A DNA stretch of 64,000 nucleotides from Epilithonimonas lactis (GTDB lineage: Bacteria; Bacteroidota; Bacteroidia; Flavobacteriales; Weeksellaceae): NCBI RefSeq assembly GCF_900110605.1, contig NZ_FOFI01000001.1, positions 682,001 to 746,000 of the forward strand. Reading direction: 5' to 3'. Shown here piece after piece: positions 8,719 to 17,438 of this stretch. Each line of letters opens with the position of its first letter. The stretch's first letter is position 1. The notes beneath the pieces are model-generated. The model had not been told where the DNA came from, did not search any database, and saw nothing but the letters and a program-made list of their open reading frames with translations. The position numbers and the translations under genes were made by a program.

Positions 8719-9148
8719 CTAGCGATTCGTGGTTCTGGATTTCAGTTCTGCATGACTATTATTGTACGTCTTTCCTTTTTTCGGATGGGTGAATTTTATG
8801 CCAGACCAAATTTCATTGATGCTCAGACACGTACTTTCCACCAGTCCGAATTCGTAACCGGTCTTGATCACTTTGGGGAGAGAAAGGTCGGTTTCCAGTT
8901 GTCCGCCTTTTGGCCACGAGACCCACAGCATTCCATACAGTTTCAGGTGCTCTTTTAATGTTTGAAAGATCTTCGCCTGCTCGCTTTGTTTTTATGACAA
9001 ACAAATGGATGTAGTCAAATTCTCCACTTAACTTTTCTATCAGGTCAATGTTGGGAAGTTCTATGGATAAGATCGCATCCTCAGGCGCATTGGCGAAGTA
9101 GGTTCTTGCGCCTTCCTTGATTCCCATCTTTTGTGCTACGGTTTTCAT
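8719..9148 (-). pseudogene. DUF3052-family gene split by a frameshift
   Basis: Two overlapping frames together make one DUF3052-like protein. The N-terminal half (from the ATG at 9148) reads KMGIKEGARTYFANAPEDAI through FDYIHLFVIKTK. The C-terminal half, in another frame, reads EQAKIFQTLKEHLKLYGMLW and then VSWPKGGQLETDL through CLSINEIWSGIKF. The frame changes near 8985-8995, at AAAACAAAGCGAGC, and one surplus base would account for it. Either the gene is broken or the assembly has a single-base error. DUF3052 proteins are small and cytoplasmic with no established role. Confidence 0.75.
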
Positions 9149-9269
9149 TGCGAAATACTTTTGTGTTAATGAGTTTTCCGAAACATGAATTACGCCAAAT
9201 TGAACATTCTAAATATCGAAAATGTATTTGTAGTGGCACTTTGCATCTTTTAAAATCTTAAACCATCTT

Positions 9270-9713
9270 TTATTCATTTAGTTTAAGGACAACTTCAATT
9301 TTTTCCGCTTCAATATCAAATGAAAGGTCAGTATTTTGGTAATCAGCACGCACAACTTTTCCCTCAAAGGAACGAAGATTAAGAACCCGAAAGGTTTTCT
9401 CGAATATTTTCAACTCCAAATGCTCCAGATCTACGATTCCAATTTTCTGAACGGTACCTTCCAAAGCAGTTCTTTCCCAAATCGGAATGGCCAATAGCTT
9501 GCCTTCATTGTGCCAAACCGGAGGTCCGCCACACCATTCATGAATTTTCAATTTCTCAACATTACCTTCAAGATAGCACAATCCACCAAGCGGTGCGCCC
9601 ATGGCAATTTCATTCAGGTCATAATAGACCAATTGATACAGCTGATCTGGTGAGACAAGTGCATGATCGGTGTTGTGAAAATTCCAGGGATTTGGTTTTG
9701 GATGGTGGGTCAT
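9270..9713 (-). CDS. Hypothetical protein
   Basis: 147 aa, not recognised. No signal peptide or membrane segment. The middle contains WCGGPPVWHNEGKLLAIPIW and the C-terminal third is predicted to be beta-rich. It follows the VOC gene by 32 nt on the same strand and may share its transcript. The pattern of short strands with WERTALEGTVQKIGIVDLEH could suggest a small beta-propeller-like or jelly-roll fold, but this is only an impression. Confidence 0.6.
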   Translation of the reverse strand: MTHHPKPNPWNFHNTDHALVSPDQLYQLVYYDLNEIAMGAPLGGLCYLEGNVEKLKIHEWCGGPPVWHNEGKLLAIPIWERTALEGTVQKIGIVDLEHLELKIFEKTFRVLNLRSFEGKVVRADYQNTDLSFDIEAEKIEVVLKLNE

Positions 9714-9745
9714 ACGCTAATTTTGACGGTCAAAGTAGAAAAGGC

Positions 9746-10168
9746 TTAATTACCTTCTGGATTTTCTGTAGGTACTTTCGAGAGGTCCATGTAGAAAATT
9801 TCCCAAGTATGTCCGTCTGGATCTTCTATGGTTCGCTGTTGCATGAAGCCGTAATCTCTCATTTCGTTGGGCTCTATTCCGCCTGCCTTCAAACCGTTTT
9901 CCATGACGCGGTCCACTTCTTCGGTGCTTTCTACTGAGAGCGAGAAAAGTCCTGCTACGGCTGATTTTGTATCGGCAATTGGTTTTGTGGCAAAGGAGGC
10001 AAACTTCTCGTGGTTGAGAAGCATTACAAAGATGCTGTCGCTCCAGACCATGCAGTTTCCAGTATCATCCGAAAACTGAGGATTGTGCGTAAATCCTAGT
10101 GCCAAGTAAAAATCCAGAGACCGTTGAAGGTCTGTTACTGCCAGATTGATGAAAATTTGTTTTACCAT
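9746..10168 (-). CDS. VOC-family (glyoxalase/bleomycin-resistance fold) protein
   Basis: 140 aa. Two beta-alpha-beta-beta-beta modules: the first begins IFINLAVTDLQRSLDFYLAL and the second ends EDPDGHTWEIFYMD, the usual C-terminal VOC signature with metal-ligand Glu/His candidates. The family includes glyoxalase I, fosfomycin- and bleomycin-resistance proteins and dioxygenases, and no specific reaction can be assigned. It begins 9 nt after the upstream hypothetical gene, so the three minus-strand genes 10762-9270 probably form one operon. Confidence 0.85.
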   Translation of the reverse strand: MVKQIFINLAVTDLQRSLDFYLALGFTHNPQFSDDTGNCMVWSDSIFVMLLNHEKFASFATKPIADTKSAVAGLFSLSVESTEEVDRVMENGLKAGGIEPNEMRDYGFMQQRTIEDPDGHTWEIFYMDLSKVPTENPEGN

Positions 10169-10177
10169 TGTTTGTTT

Positions 10178-10762
10178 TTATTTAAGTTTTAAAAATAGTT
10201 CTGAAACGTCCCGATGCTTGTCTATCGGGATGATCGTGAAAACATAACTGTCAGAATTAATATCCAGGATCTCCAAAGAATGACCCATTGGTTTCAGTTC
10301 ATCATCATTGATTTTCCGAATGATTTCCGAAGTATCTAAATCAGTATACTTCAATTCGTCTGAAATTGTTGGGTACTTTTTTGCCTTCATAATCCTGTTG
10401 ATCGCAAATCGTATCTCGTCCTCATCTTCTTTCCAATCCACTTCTGCCATTTGGTCTTCATCTTCCATTGTATCGATCAAAACAAACTTCGGCGTCAGCG
10501 CCACATCGTTTGGATAGGTCAGTCCACGCTCAGATAGGATGAATTCATTATCATCATCATAAAAAGATCTCGGGTCTTCAAAAGCTTGTTTTAGTTTGAG
10601 TTTCAAATCGGATTGTAGAGATTCAGAAACCACAATGTGATCAACTGTTTCCTGGTACATTTTCAGGTCAGCGCTTGTTTTGTCAGAAACTGCTGAACGC
10701 ATCAATTCGGATGCTGATTTGTCTTCGTTTTTCCGTCCAAATAGTTTTGAAAATAATCCCAT
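10178..10762 (-). CDS. Hypothetical acidic cytoplasmic protein
   Basis: 194 aa, not recognised. The start MGLFSKLFGRKNEDK is a short amphipathic N-terminus followed by charged linker. The body is rich in Asp and Glu (EDEDQMAEVDWKEDEDEIRF), and RFAINRIMKAKKYP resembles the helix of small bacterial DUF proteins that bind nothing known. No signal peptide. It probably heads the operon with the VOC gene. Confidence 0.6.
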   Translation of the reverse strand: MGLFSKLFGRKNEDKSASELMRSAVSDKTSADLKMYQETVDHIVVSESLQSDLKLKLKQAFEDPRSFYDDDNEFILSERGLTYPNDVALTPKFVLIDTMEDEDQMAEVDWKEDEDEIRFAINRIMKAKKYPTISDELKYTDLDTSEIIRKINDDELKPMGHSLEILDINSDSYVFTIIPIDKHRDVSELFLKLK

Positions 10763-10852
10763 GTAATTGTGGTTTTTTTAATTAAGTTTAAATTTATTTC
10801 GAAGATTAGTTTTGCTAATGTCTTTTTGTGGTCGTAAATTAAATTACTTTTA

Positions 10853-12211
10853 TTAATCGCCGCCGCAACCACCGCATGAACTTCCACAGCTGCTCCCACA
10901 GGATGATCCGGAGCTTCCGCTATCACTTCCAAATTGGTTATTTTTCTCTGTGTAACCAATTATGGGTATAAAAGCGGCTGTCAACACGGCGGAACCTAGT
11001 AGAAAATATTGCCATTGCCAATCGTCCTGGGCAGTTCTTTTTGGTAAAATATCTGTTTTGTACAGATTTGGAATGGTGTGTGTGCAGACCAGTTTGGTAA
11101 GTCTGTTTAAGTAGAAGATAATTAAGACAATCAAAATAAGTGTCGCAATTAAAATTTGAAATACGTGTCGATCCCTAACGATGCCGGTTGTCAGTCTAAT
11201 GATACCAAGCATGAGGACAATGGTCAAAATACCAAAATTCATATAAAACAAATTCCTGAATTTCTTTGACTTGTACACGTACTTCGCAAATGCATCCATA
11301 CATTTGGCAGTATTCCAAAATATTGGTTTGTTGACTAGTTGTCTTACTAAGGATGGATAAAATGGCCTTCCCAGCTCACTCAATACGGTGACGGTCTGTA
11401 GCTGCTCCTTAGAACTCACATTATCGGGATTGATCAGACCGATGGTTTTATCAGGGTTGATGTAGATTGTATTATTATTTATCAATTCATTGATAGTTCC
11501 ATTGATGACATCGTTGAGTCTCTGTGTTTTGAGATAAACAAGTTCATAAGGTTTCAGATGATAAACAAATGAATCTTCATCAAATTCTTTTGTTATTTTC
11601 TTCAGCTGATTTCGGTTGTAAAACTCCAGTCCGGCAAATGTTAAGAGACATAAAGCAATAAATCCGATCATGAAATAAGGATTATGGATCTCCAAATAGA
11701 TGGGTCTCAATAGAAAGTAGCAAGGTGCAATCAGGGCAATGAAACCCAGAATTCCAAATACCAGAAACGTTCTTATTTTTAAGTTGGCTTTATTCAGATT
11801 CAGGCTTTCAAACATCCCATGATATTCCCAGATGCTTTTGGGTTGCTCACCGAAAACTGATTTGTACAGTCCCAGAGTTCTCTCTTTGGCTTGTCTGAAT
11901 TTCTCAAATTCCTCTCTATTATGTGTGGACGGAATGTGCTGGATCTGCTTTCCTATCAAAATACAAAAACTTGAGTAAGATTGCGTGAAAATCAAATGCT
12001 GATGCCAAACGGTATCAACAATCTCGGACGGAGAAACCATCATATCAGAGGTTGCCGCGAGGTACATGAACTTTTTGTATTCCAAAATAGCGAGTTCTGT
12101 AAACGCTTTAGTCCAGTAGTTTTCGTTGGCAAGACGGATTGTAAATCCATATTCACTGGGTGGATCATCAAAATCAAATTGAAGTATGTGATCCCAAAGT
12201 TCTTTGTCCAT
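10853..12211 (-). CDS. Glycine-rich-domain/TIGR04222-type membrane protein
   Basis: 452 aa. Residues about 20-130 resemble the plant GRDP-like (DUF1399) domain, with the signature VDTVWHQHLIFTQSYSSFC. About four hydrophobic segments follow (for example FGILGFIALIAPCYFLLRPI), with the cytoplasmic/periplasmic region between them matching the TIGR04222 layout. The tail after the last membrane segment is a Gly/Ser/Cys-rich repeat, SSGSSCGSSCGSSCGGCGGD. Bacterial TIGR04222 proteins commonly end in such glycine/cysteine tails; their role is not established. The other members of this locus (12254-12445, 12513-13130) are also membrane proteins. Confidence 0.7.
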   Translation of the reverse strand: MDKELWDHILQFDFDDPPSEYGFTIRLANENYWTKAFTELAILEYKKFMYLAATSDMMVSPSEIVDTVWHQHLIFTQSYSSFCILIGKQIQHIPSTHNREEFEKFRQAKERTLGLYKSVFGEQPKSIWEYHGMFESLNLNKANLKIRTFLVFGILGFIALIAPCYFLLRPIYLEIHNPYFMIGFIALCLLTFAGLEFYNRNQLKKITKEFDEDSFVYHLKPYELVYLKTQRLNDVINGTINELINNNTIYINPDKTIGLINPDNVSSKEQLQTVTVLSELGRPFYPSLVRQLVNKPIFWNTAKCMDAFAKYVYKSKKFRNLFYMNFGILTIVLMLGIIRLTTGIVRDRHVFQILIATLILIVLIIFYLNRLTKLVCTHTIPNLYKTDILPKRTAQDDWQWQYFLLGSAVLTAAFIPIIGYTEKNNQFGSDSGSSGSSCGSSCGSSCGGCGGD

Positions 12212-12253
12212 AGAGCATTTTAGTTTATGGATAATCTAATGATATTAGAGATT

Positions 12254-12445
12254 CTATTTCTCCGCACCCTTCCGATAATTCCTTACCAACACTGCAACCG
12301 CAAACAAAAAAGTGACAGCATACAGAATCGACAAAGCAGGCTTCTCAACGGTCATTGTTCTAAAATCAATCTGCTTGTACAATGCCGCGCCAACAATGAT
12401 GGCGACGATACTCATCGTGAAAATCGGGGCTTTACTTTTGTCCAT
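12254..12445 (-). CDS. Small membrane protein
   Basis: 63 aa with two hydrophobic stretches (FTMSIVAIIVGAALY and LSILYAVTFLFAVAVLV) separated by a short charged loop, ending in the basic RNYRKGAEK. It looks like a two-helix inner-membrane protein with positive-inside topology. Not recognised as a known family. It lies between two other minus-strand membrane-protein genes. Confidence 0.6.
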   Translation of the reverse strand: MDKSKAPIFTMSIVAIIVGAALYKQIDFRTMTVEKPALSILYAVTFLFAVAVLVRNYRKGAEK

Positions 12446-12512
12446 TTTTTTTTATTATTTAGTTTTCAATTAGTTTTTTAGCATCACTAAAATAACAATT
12501 ATTTCTGACACA

Positions 12513-13130
12513 TCACTTTTCACTGATGTATTTCAAACTTTTATTAATTTTATCAAAAGTGATGGTCTTATTCGGCCCGCCGTAAAAGATTGTGATAGCG
12601 ATGGTACTATCTGTCTCAGATTTGAGGAAGAGGTCTTTGGCTTCACTAATCTTTAAGTCAGGGCTCAATTGTGTCTCAAACTTCACATCGATCCTTTCTT
12701 TGCCAAATGCTTCTAGTTGCATCTCTGTACATTCCAGAATCTTTCTTTCCAGCAGTCCATGTTTCTCTATGATCTCAAGCCATGGATAGACCATTACGCC
12801 ATATCCTACGATCTGTCCCCGATATTTGTCGTTGAGGTCTTTGTCCAGGCGTAAACCTGCTGAGGTCATAGAAAGGATGAAGGTATAAAATGGCAATCCC
12901 ATCGGGGCGATACTTAGAACCAATGTCACGACCATAAGGCCCAAAAACACTTTTGCCAAGATCTTCTTCCAGAATAAAACAATCACGACAAGACTCATCA
13001 ATAACCAAAGCCATAACAAAATGATGTCACTGTAATATCCTGCCAAGCTGATTTGGTAAAAATAATAAGCGATACAATCTGCCACAAGCAAAATGGATAA
13101 CAGGATGAAGATGTAAAGACTGGTTTTCAT
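12513..13130 (-). CDS. Hypothetical membrane protein
   Basis: 205 aa. Three hydrophobic segments fall in the first 95 residues (ILLSILLVADCIAYYFYQI, IILLWLWLLMSLVVIVLFW, VFLGLMVVTLVLSIAPMGL). The remainder is a soluble domain with a beta-rich end (SLKYISEK). Function unknown. No family was recognised. The gene is followed upstream by a repeat-filled 514-bp gap. Confidence 0.65.
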   Translation of the reverse strand: MKTSLYIFILLSILLVADCIAYYFYQISLAGYYSDIILLWLWLLMSLVVIVLFWKKILAKVFLGLMVVTLVLSIAPMGLPFYTFILSMTSAGLRLDKDLNDKYRGQIVGYGVMVYPWLEIIEKHGLLERKILECTEMQLEAFGKERIDVKFETQLSPDLKISEAKDLFLKSETDSTIAITIFYGGPNKTITFDKINKSLKYISEK

Positions 13131-13215
13131 GTATATGCTTCTAATATGGACTAAAATACAAATTTCCTCGCAGACTTTTTCTATAGATTGATAACTGAAA
13201 TTAACATCTTCATCC

Positions 13216-13566
13216 CGTCAGTTCGAGTGATTTTTCGCAGCGCAGCGGAGGAAAAATTGTATCGAGAACCTACATTACAGCAAAAACATAACATCTTGAT
13301 AATCTTCGCTATTACAAGTAACGCAGCTTTTAATCTAGTTCAAAAAATTATGAACGCCAATTGCCGTCAGTTCGAGTGATTTTTCGTAGCAGAGCGGAGG
13401 AAAACTGTATCGAGAATCTACATTACAGCAAAAACACAATATCTTGATAATCTTCGCTATTACAAGTAACGCAGCTTTTAAATCTAGGTCAAAAAATTAT
13501 GAACGCCAATTGCCGTCAGTTCGAGTGATTTTTCGCAGCATAGCGGAGAAAAATTGTATCGAGAAC
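13216..13566. repeat. 149-bp tandem repeat, 2.3 copies, with imperfect hairpins
   Basis: The unit begins CGTCAGTTCGAGTGA at 13216, 13365 and 13514, so the period is exactly 149. Copies one and two are full-length with a few substitutions; the third stops after GTATCGAGAAC at 13566. Each unit starts with an imperfect inverted repeat (GTTCGAGTG...GTATCGAGAAC with TTTTTC/GAAAAA inner arms) of the REP-like kind. It fills most of the 514-bp gene-free stretch 13131-13644; the rest holds the terminator below. Confidence 0.85.
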
Positions 13567-13584
13567 TGTCTTCAAAAGCAGACA

Positions 13585-13611
13585 AAAAACCGCTTTCAAA
13601 AAGCGGTTTTT
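13585..13611 (-). terminator. Terminator of the 14752-13645 gene pair
   Basis: AAAAACCGCTT and AAAGCGGTTTTT arms with a four-base loop and a T run when read on the minus strand. It lies 34 nt past the stop of the 13645-14142 gene. Confidence 0.8.
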
Positions 13612-13644
13612 AAATTTTATAAACTTGCTGCAAGTGCTGTTCAC

Positions 13645-14142
13645 TTACAAGGTCTTGCGTACAGTCACATTCGGTGCTTCACCCTGGGGTACGATGAAGA
13701 TCGCATTGTCGCTCACCGATCCGCCATTGTCCAGGAAGTAGCCCGATACAACAGGAATCACAAAGCTTTGGTATTTGCCATCTTTGGTGTAAGCCCAGTA
13801 GGTCACGTTCAGGTTCTGCGGATTCATTTTCAGGGCCAGTTTTTTAGACGTCAGTTTGGCGCCGGTCGCATTGATACAGTCCAGCTCCACCAGTTCGGTT
13901 TTCGTCACCACTTGCGGGGCGTTGCTCAGTCGCAGGCTGAAGTCTTTTCCGGAATTGTTCACCAGCGTTGCGGATACTTTGTAGCGGTCATAGGTTTTCC
14001 CGCCTGCCGTCACAGACTCTTTGTTCAGGATGTTGAAGGTCACGGCCAGTCCGTCCACCGTTACCGTTTCGCCGTCTGCGATCTTCTGGGCACTCAGGCT
14101 TGTGAAGACCAGCAATAATAAGTAAGGGATCAGTTTTTTCAT
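13645..14142 (-). CDS. Secreted hypothetical protein (GC-rich gene)
   Basis: 165 aa from the ATG at 14142, which opens a clean signal peptide MKKLIPYLLLLVFTSLSAQ. The longer frame to 14262 lies inside the upstream gene. The mature part is beta-rich (VTAGGKTYDRYKVSATLVNN) and looks like an immunoglobulin-type or similar sandwich. No family recognised. Base composition is unlike the neighbours: bases 13861-13920 are 36 of 60 GC by hand count, against 15 of 60 for 15061-15120. It follows the lipoprotein gene by 13 nt, forming a pair. Confidence 0.7.
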   Translation of the reverse strand: MKKLIPYLLLLVFTSLSAQKIADGETVTVDGLAVTFNILNKESVTAGGKTYDRYKVSATLVNNSGKDFSLRLSNAPQVVTKTELVELDCINATGAKLTSKKLALKMNPQNLNVTYWAYTKDGKYQSFVIPVVSGYFLDNGGSVSDNAIFIVPQGEAPNVTVRKTL

Positions 14143-14155
14143 AATGAAGATATTT

Positions 14156-14752
14156 TTAGAATTGATGTTCGGTGAGTTGTTCTGTGAAGATGCCTTGTGC
14201 ATAGTCGCTTGGCTCCTTGGTAGAAGCGGGTAGGACAGAAGGGTTCGATGGATATTTTCCATCCTTAAACGTCAGTTGTTTCCATCCGTCACGGTCCTGC
14301 ACGAGTAATGTTTTCCAGCCATCTGTTGTTTCTTGCTCAGCGTAGAGTGGTGGCGTAGTGACCGTGAATTTCGTGATCGGTTTCAGATGGTCATCCAGCA
14401 AAACCATAGAGCAGCCACCGGAGCCACAGAAGTAAGGCGTAAAGAAACTCACAAAGATTTCCATCTTCCCATCGGTGTTCAGGTCGATTGTTTGGTAGCG
14501 AAATTTCCGCTCGCTCATCGGGATGGCTTTCAGGTCGCCGGGCGTCAGGTACTCGTTGGCGATGTAGTGTGCCACTTTCTCTGTGGTGTCGTCCTTGTTT
14601 TCGGGTTGTAGCTTTGGTTTGGCAGTTACCGTGTCGCTCAGAGAGAGTTTCTGAGGCGCTGGTGCAGGGCTGGTTTCCGTTTTGTTGCATTGAAGCGTAA
14701 GGAATGCCATAGGCACCAATATGAGAGATCGTGTTATGAGATGCTTTTTCAT
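14156..14752 (-). CDS. Lipoprotein of unknown function (GC-rich gene)
   Basis: 198 aa. The signal sequence ends at a lipobox-like LTLQCNKTE with Cys at about residue 22, so an outer- or inner-membrane lipoprotein is expected. After a Pro/Lys-rich linker, the domain contains YQTIDLNTDGKMEIFVSFF, similar to FG-GAP-like or calcium-binding loops (DLNTDGKME), and CGSGGCSMVLLD. Same raised GC as the following gene. The two look like a transcription unit and may have been acquired together. Confidence 0.65.
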   Translation of the reverse strand: MKKHLITRSLILVPMAFLTLQCNKTETSPAPAPQKLSLSDTVTAKPKLQPENKDDTTEKVAHYIANEYLTPGDLKAIPMSERKFRYQTIDLNTDGKMEIFVSFFTPYFCGSGGCSMVLLDDHLKPITKFTVTTPPLYAEQETTDGWKTLLVQDRDGWKQLTFKDGKYPSNPSVLPASTKEPSDYAQGIFTEQLTEHQF

Positions 14753-14940
14753 AATCAGAATTTGTTCCCCGAAGTTACGCCAATTTTGTAAAAGCTTTGA
14801 TGATTGATGTTAAATTTTGGCTGATTTTTAGGAAAAATAAAACAGCACTTTGGGAGTCGGTTTGTAGTGCACGAAAGGCAAACTGCGATAGAACGTTCCA
14901 GTATCGCTCCACTATTGCAAAGACCTACTAGCATTCGTTT

Positions 14941-15519
14941 TTAATTATAATATTCTGATATTTCAATAATTGTTCTCCTTCCTTTTTCTGAGATTTTAAT
15001 ACCTTCAGAAATCAAATTGTCTTCCGGATCATCATCTTCAAATTCTAAAAAATAAGATGAGTTGCCAGTATTAATTTTTTTAAATCGACTTTCCATAAGC
15101 TTTTTGCAATAATTTTCAAATTTAAATTTGCACGCTATGTTATTGATTTTTGTTAGCAGATTGCTGTCTGATATATTATTTGGGTAAATATCTGTTTTAA
15201 TTTCTACTGAACTTACAAAATGGTTGCAACCGCCTTTATACAAAGTTAAAGTGTCCCCTTCGTAGATCAATGTGGCTTTATTGATTTTTGAATCCCAAAT
15301 ATATGTTTTGATGTCAACTTCACTTAGCCATTCTTCAGTCAATTTTTTGTAATTATCGTCAAACACACAATCAGGGTTGTTTTCTAGTTCATTCTCTTTC
15401 CGTGTTTCAACCGTATCAGACTTGTTATTTTCAATTTTCACATTTACGGTGTCAGTCTTTTTCTGTGAACAAGAAAGAGACATCATTAATATCGATAGAT
15501 AACAAATAGTATTTCTCAT
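14941..15519 (-). CDS. Lipoprotein of unknown function
   Basis: 192 aa from the ATG at 15519; the in-frame ATG at 15543 is a poorer signal start. Signal sequence MRNTICYLSILMMSLSCSQK with a lipobox Cys near residue 17, followed by a charged linker rich in Lys, Asp and Thr. The remaining domain includes KGGCNHFVSSVEIKTDI and an acidic patch EFEDDDPEDN. Function unknown. It ends a minus-strand run of envelope genes, 47 nt after the DUF6624 gene. Confidence 0.65.
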   Translation of the reverse strand: MRNTICYLSILMMSLSCSQKKTDTVNVKIENNKSDTVETRKENELENNPDCVFDDNYKKLTEEWLSEVDIKTYIWDSKINKATLIYEGDTLTLYKGGCNHFVSSVEIKTDIYPNNISDSNLLTKINNIACKFKFENYCKKLMESRFKKINTGNSSYFLEFEDDDPEDNLISEGIKISEKGRRTIIEISEYYN

Positions 15520-15566
15520 AAAATTACGGTTAACGTTTTGCAAACATCCTTCGGCGGACGTTTTTT

Positions 15567-16520
15567 CTATTGATGTAATTTTTCTAATTCAGGCAGCTCA
15601 CTTTTATACTTTTCGACGTCCCAAACCAAATTCCAAGTTTTAACATAGTCAGCGATGGGGCCAAGGCCAACTTCTGTTCTTCTTTTATCTACATTGTCAG
15701 GATCGGTCAATGGTAAAACATAGTGCGTATCGTCTTTCGGATTGATGCCGATCTGACTGCCGTAGATTTGTTTCCGGCCTTCTCGGATCTCTATTCTGTC
15801 GATCAACAAAGCCAAAGAGCCTGAATTTGCATTCCCTTTTGCTACAGCTTCTCTCATCATTGGCAAATATTTTTTTTGCGTCTCCAGATCCGAATGTTGA
15901 ATGACAAGAAATATCGCACTGTTGGCTTGCGCGCCTACTTTGTCTTTTCCAACCCAACCTTTTTCATCTAATATCTTTTTTATTTTTAATAAGTTGATGG
16001 AGTCTTTCTGATGTGTTATTTTCCAGAGGTCTTGCATTTCTTTAGAGTCATCACTGTGGGTTTTTAGCGTTTCGTGGATCTGCTTTCTGTATTTTTGGTC
16101 TTCCTCCAGAATGGTCAACAATTCAGCCTGCAATGGTTTGTCATAATTGGCTTCTACCAACTCTAATTTCTTTTCCAACTTTTCAACCGTTTTCTCCCAT
16201 TCTTTTTTTGAATGCAGATGGTCCAAATCAGTATCAGACTTTAAGTGCCTTAAGTTTGTCCAACCATTTTCTATGGATAAGTTCAACCATCTAAATGCCT
16301 TTTTCGTATCGCCTGCTAATGCAGATGCACAAGCACCATTATACAAATGACTGGGGTTTTTGCTTTCGATTTTAAAAGCTTTATCATAGAGGTCAGTAGA
16401 CATTTTGTAATCTTTTGCCTCATATGATTGATTAGCTTCACCTATCAGTGTTGAATAGTCTTGCGCATTAACGCCTGTAAATAAAAATAATAATAACAAA
16501 GTGTAAATATGGTTTCTCAT
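15567..16520 (-). CDS. DUF6624 protein with TPR-like N-terminus
   Basis: 317 aa. Signal peptide 1-19 (LLLLFLFTGVNAQ). Residues 22-110 look like tetratricopeptide-type helices (NQSYEAKDYKMSTDLYDKAF, HLYNGACASALAGDTKKAF). Residues 170-290 match DUF6624, with the hallmark QHSDLETQKKYLPMMREA and IDRIEIREGRKQIYGSQI. The domain is widespread in Bacteroidota and has no known biochemistry. Export to the periplasm is inferred. Confidence 0.75.
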   Translation of the reverse strand: MRNHIYTLLLLFLFTGVNAQDYSTLIGEANQSYEAKDYKMSTDLYDKAFKIESKNPSHLYNGACASALAGDTKKAFRWLNLSIENGWTNLRHLKSDTDLDHLHSKKEWEKTVEKLEKKLELVEANYDKPLQAELLTILEEDQKYRKQIHETLKTHSDDSKEMQDLWKITHQKDSINLLKIKKILDEKGWVGKDKVGAQANSAIFLVIQHSDLETQKKYLPMMREAVAKGNANSGSLALLIDRIEIREGRKQIYGSQIGINPKDDTHYVLPLTDPDNVDKRRTEVGLGPIADYVKTWNLVWDVEKYKSELPELEKLHQ

Positions 16521-16540
16521 TTTTTCTTGATTAAAAGTTT

Positions 16541-17329
16541 TTATTTATAGTTGATTTTGTGATCTAATTCAATGGGGTTATTTTCTTGCAAAATATTATT
16601 CTGCATTTCTTTATTCTTTATGGAAATATCCACTGTAACACCTTTCGAATCTGTAAATTTAGCAGTTTTCCAACCTTTTGAAATGATATCAAACGGGTCA
16701 TTAAAATAGGATCTTGCAAGGGTTTCATACTTTTTCCAATCGATTTTTACCGTTTTTGTGCGGGCGTCAAAAATAGGCTCGCCTTTTTTGACCTCTATCA
16801 AATTAAACGAATAATCATTGTTTGAATCTTGAATAGAAAGGATCAACCCAGGCAAACCACTGAAAATATAAGGACCATCGGAAAAAGGCAATTCTGTAGT
16901 GAACCAGGCGGTCCAGTTTCTTCCGCCATAAGTAGTTTCTGCTTTTTGAGATCTGTAGTTTCCAATGACTTTTTGTTCAGAACTTATTTTCCAATCTAAT
17001 ACGTCCTCAACTGGAAGCAGATAATCTGTTCCCAAATAAGTGATAACTTTTTCAATTCTTTTTTGAGCAAGATTCTTTTTGACATAGAATTGGTTTTCGA
17101 CACCCATTTTAAACCTGCCGTTTCCATGGTTCAACCTTACTGAATCTGATTTTCTGTCGAGTGAATCTCTAAAAATGGAACTGTTGTTTTTGAGGTCCAA
17201 AATCATCTTCTCGGAACTCACATCATCTGGTTGTTCTGAATTCAGTTTGTATTTTGTTTCGTAAATAAAACTAAATTTTTGCGAGAAGCAAAAGGTAGAT
17301 ATTCCAAGAAAAAAGATGATCAATTTCAT
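16541..17329 (-). CDS. GLPGLI family protein
   Basis: 262 aa. The N-terminal signal peptide is MKLIIFFLGISTFCFSQ. The family-defining motif is in PYIFSGLPGLILSIQD near residue 158, preceded by the typical GGRNWTAWFTTELPFSDGP. The C-terminus has DISIKNKEMQNNILQENNPI. GLPGLI proteins (TIGR01200) are exported Bacteroidota proteins of about 250-290 aa with unproven function. It sits 20 nt upstream of the DUF6624 gene. Confidence 0.9.
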   Translation of the reverse strand: MKLIIFFLGISTFCFSQKFSFIYETKYKLNSEQPDDVSSEKMILDLKNNSSIFRDSLDRKSDSVRLNHGNGRFKMGVENQFYVKKNLAQKRIEKVITYLGTDYLLPVEDVLDWKISSEQKVIGNYRSQKAETTYGGRNWTAWFTTELPFSDGPYIFSGLPGLILSIQDSNNDYSFNLIEVKKGEPIFDARTKTVKIDWKKYETLARSYFNDPFDIISKGWKTAKFTDSKGVTVDISIKNKEMQNNILQENNPIELDHKINYK

Positions 17330-17438
17330 TTGTGGCGGGTGTTTGTTTGTCTGCTAGCATTTAAGGTTAGTCGATATTGCGGATTTGTAATCAGAGACTT
17401 TATCTTTATGTAGGAAGTTATACCCAATATCGCTTTAT

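Noticed and set aside
13444-14118. 224-codon plus-strand frame through the tandem repeat
   Set aside because: Runs from repeat DNA into the antisense strand of a signal-peptide protein and has no protein-like features.
14850-14940. Possible tRNA or small RNA in the gap after the lipoprotein gene
   Set aside because: No cloverleaf, no anticodon stem pairing and no CCA-like end could be drawn.
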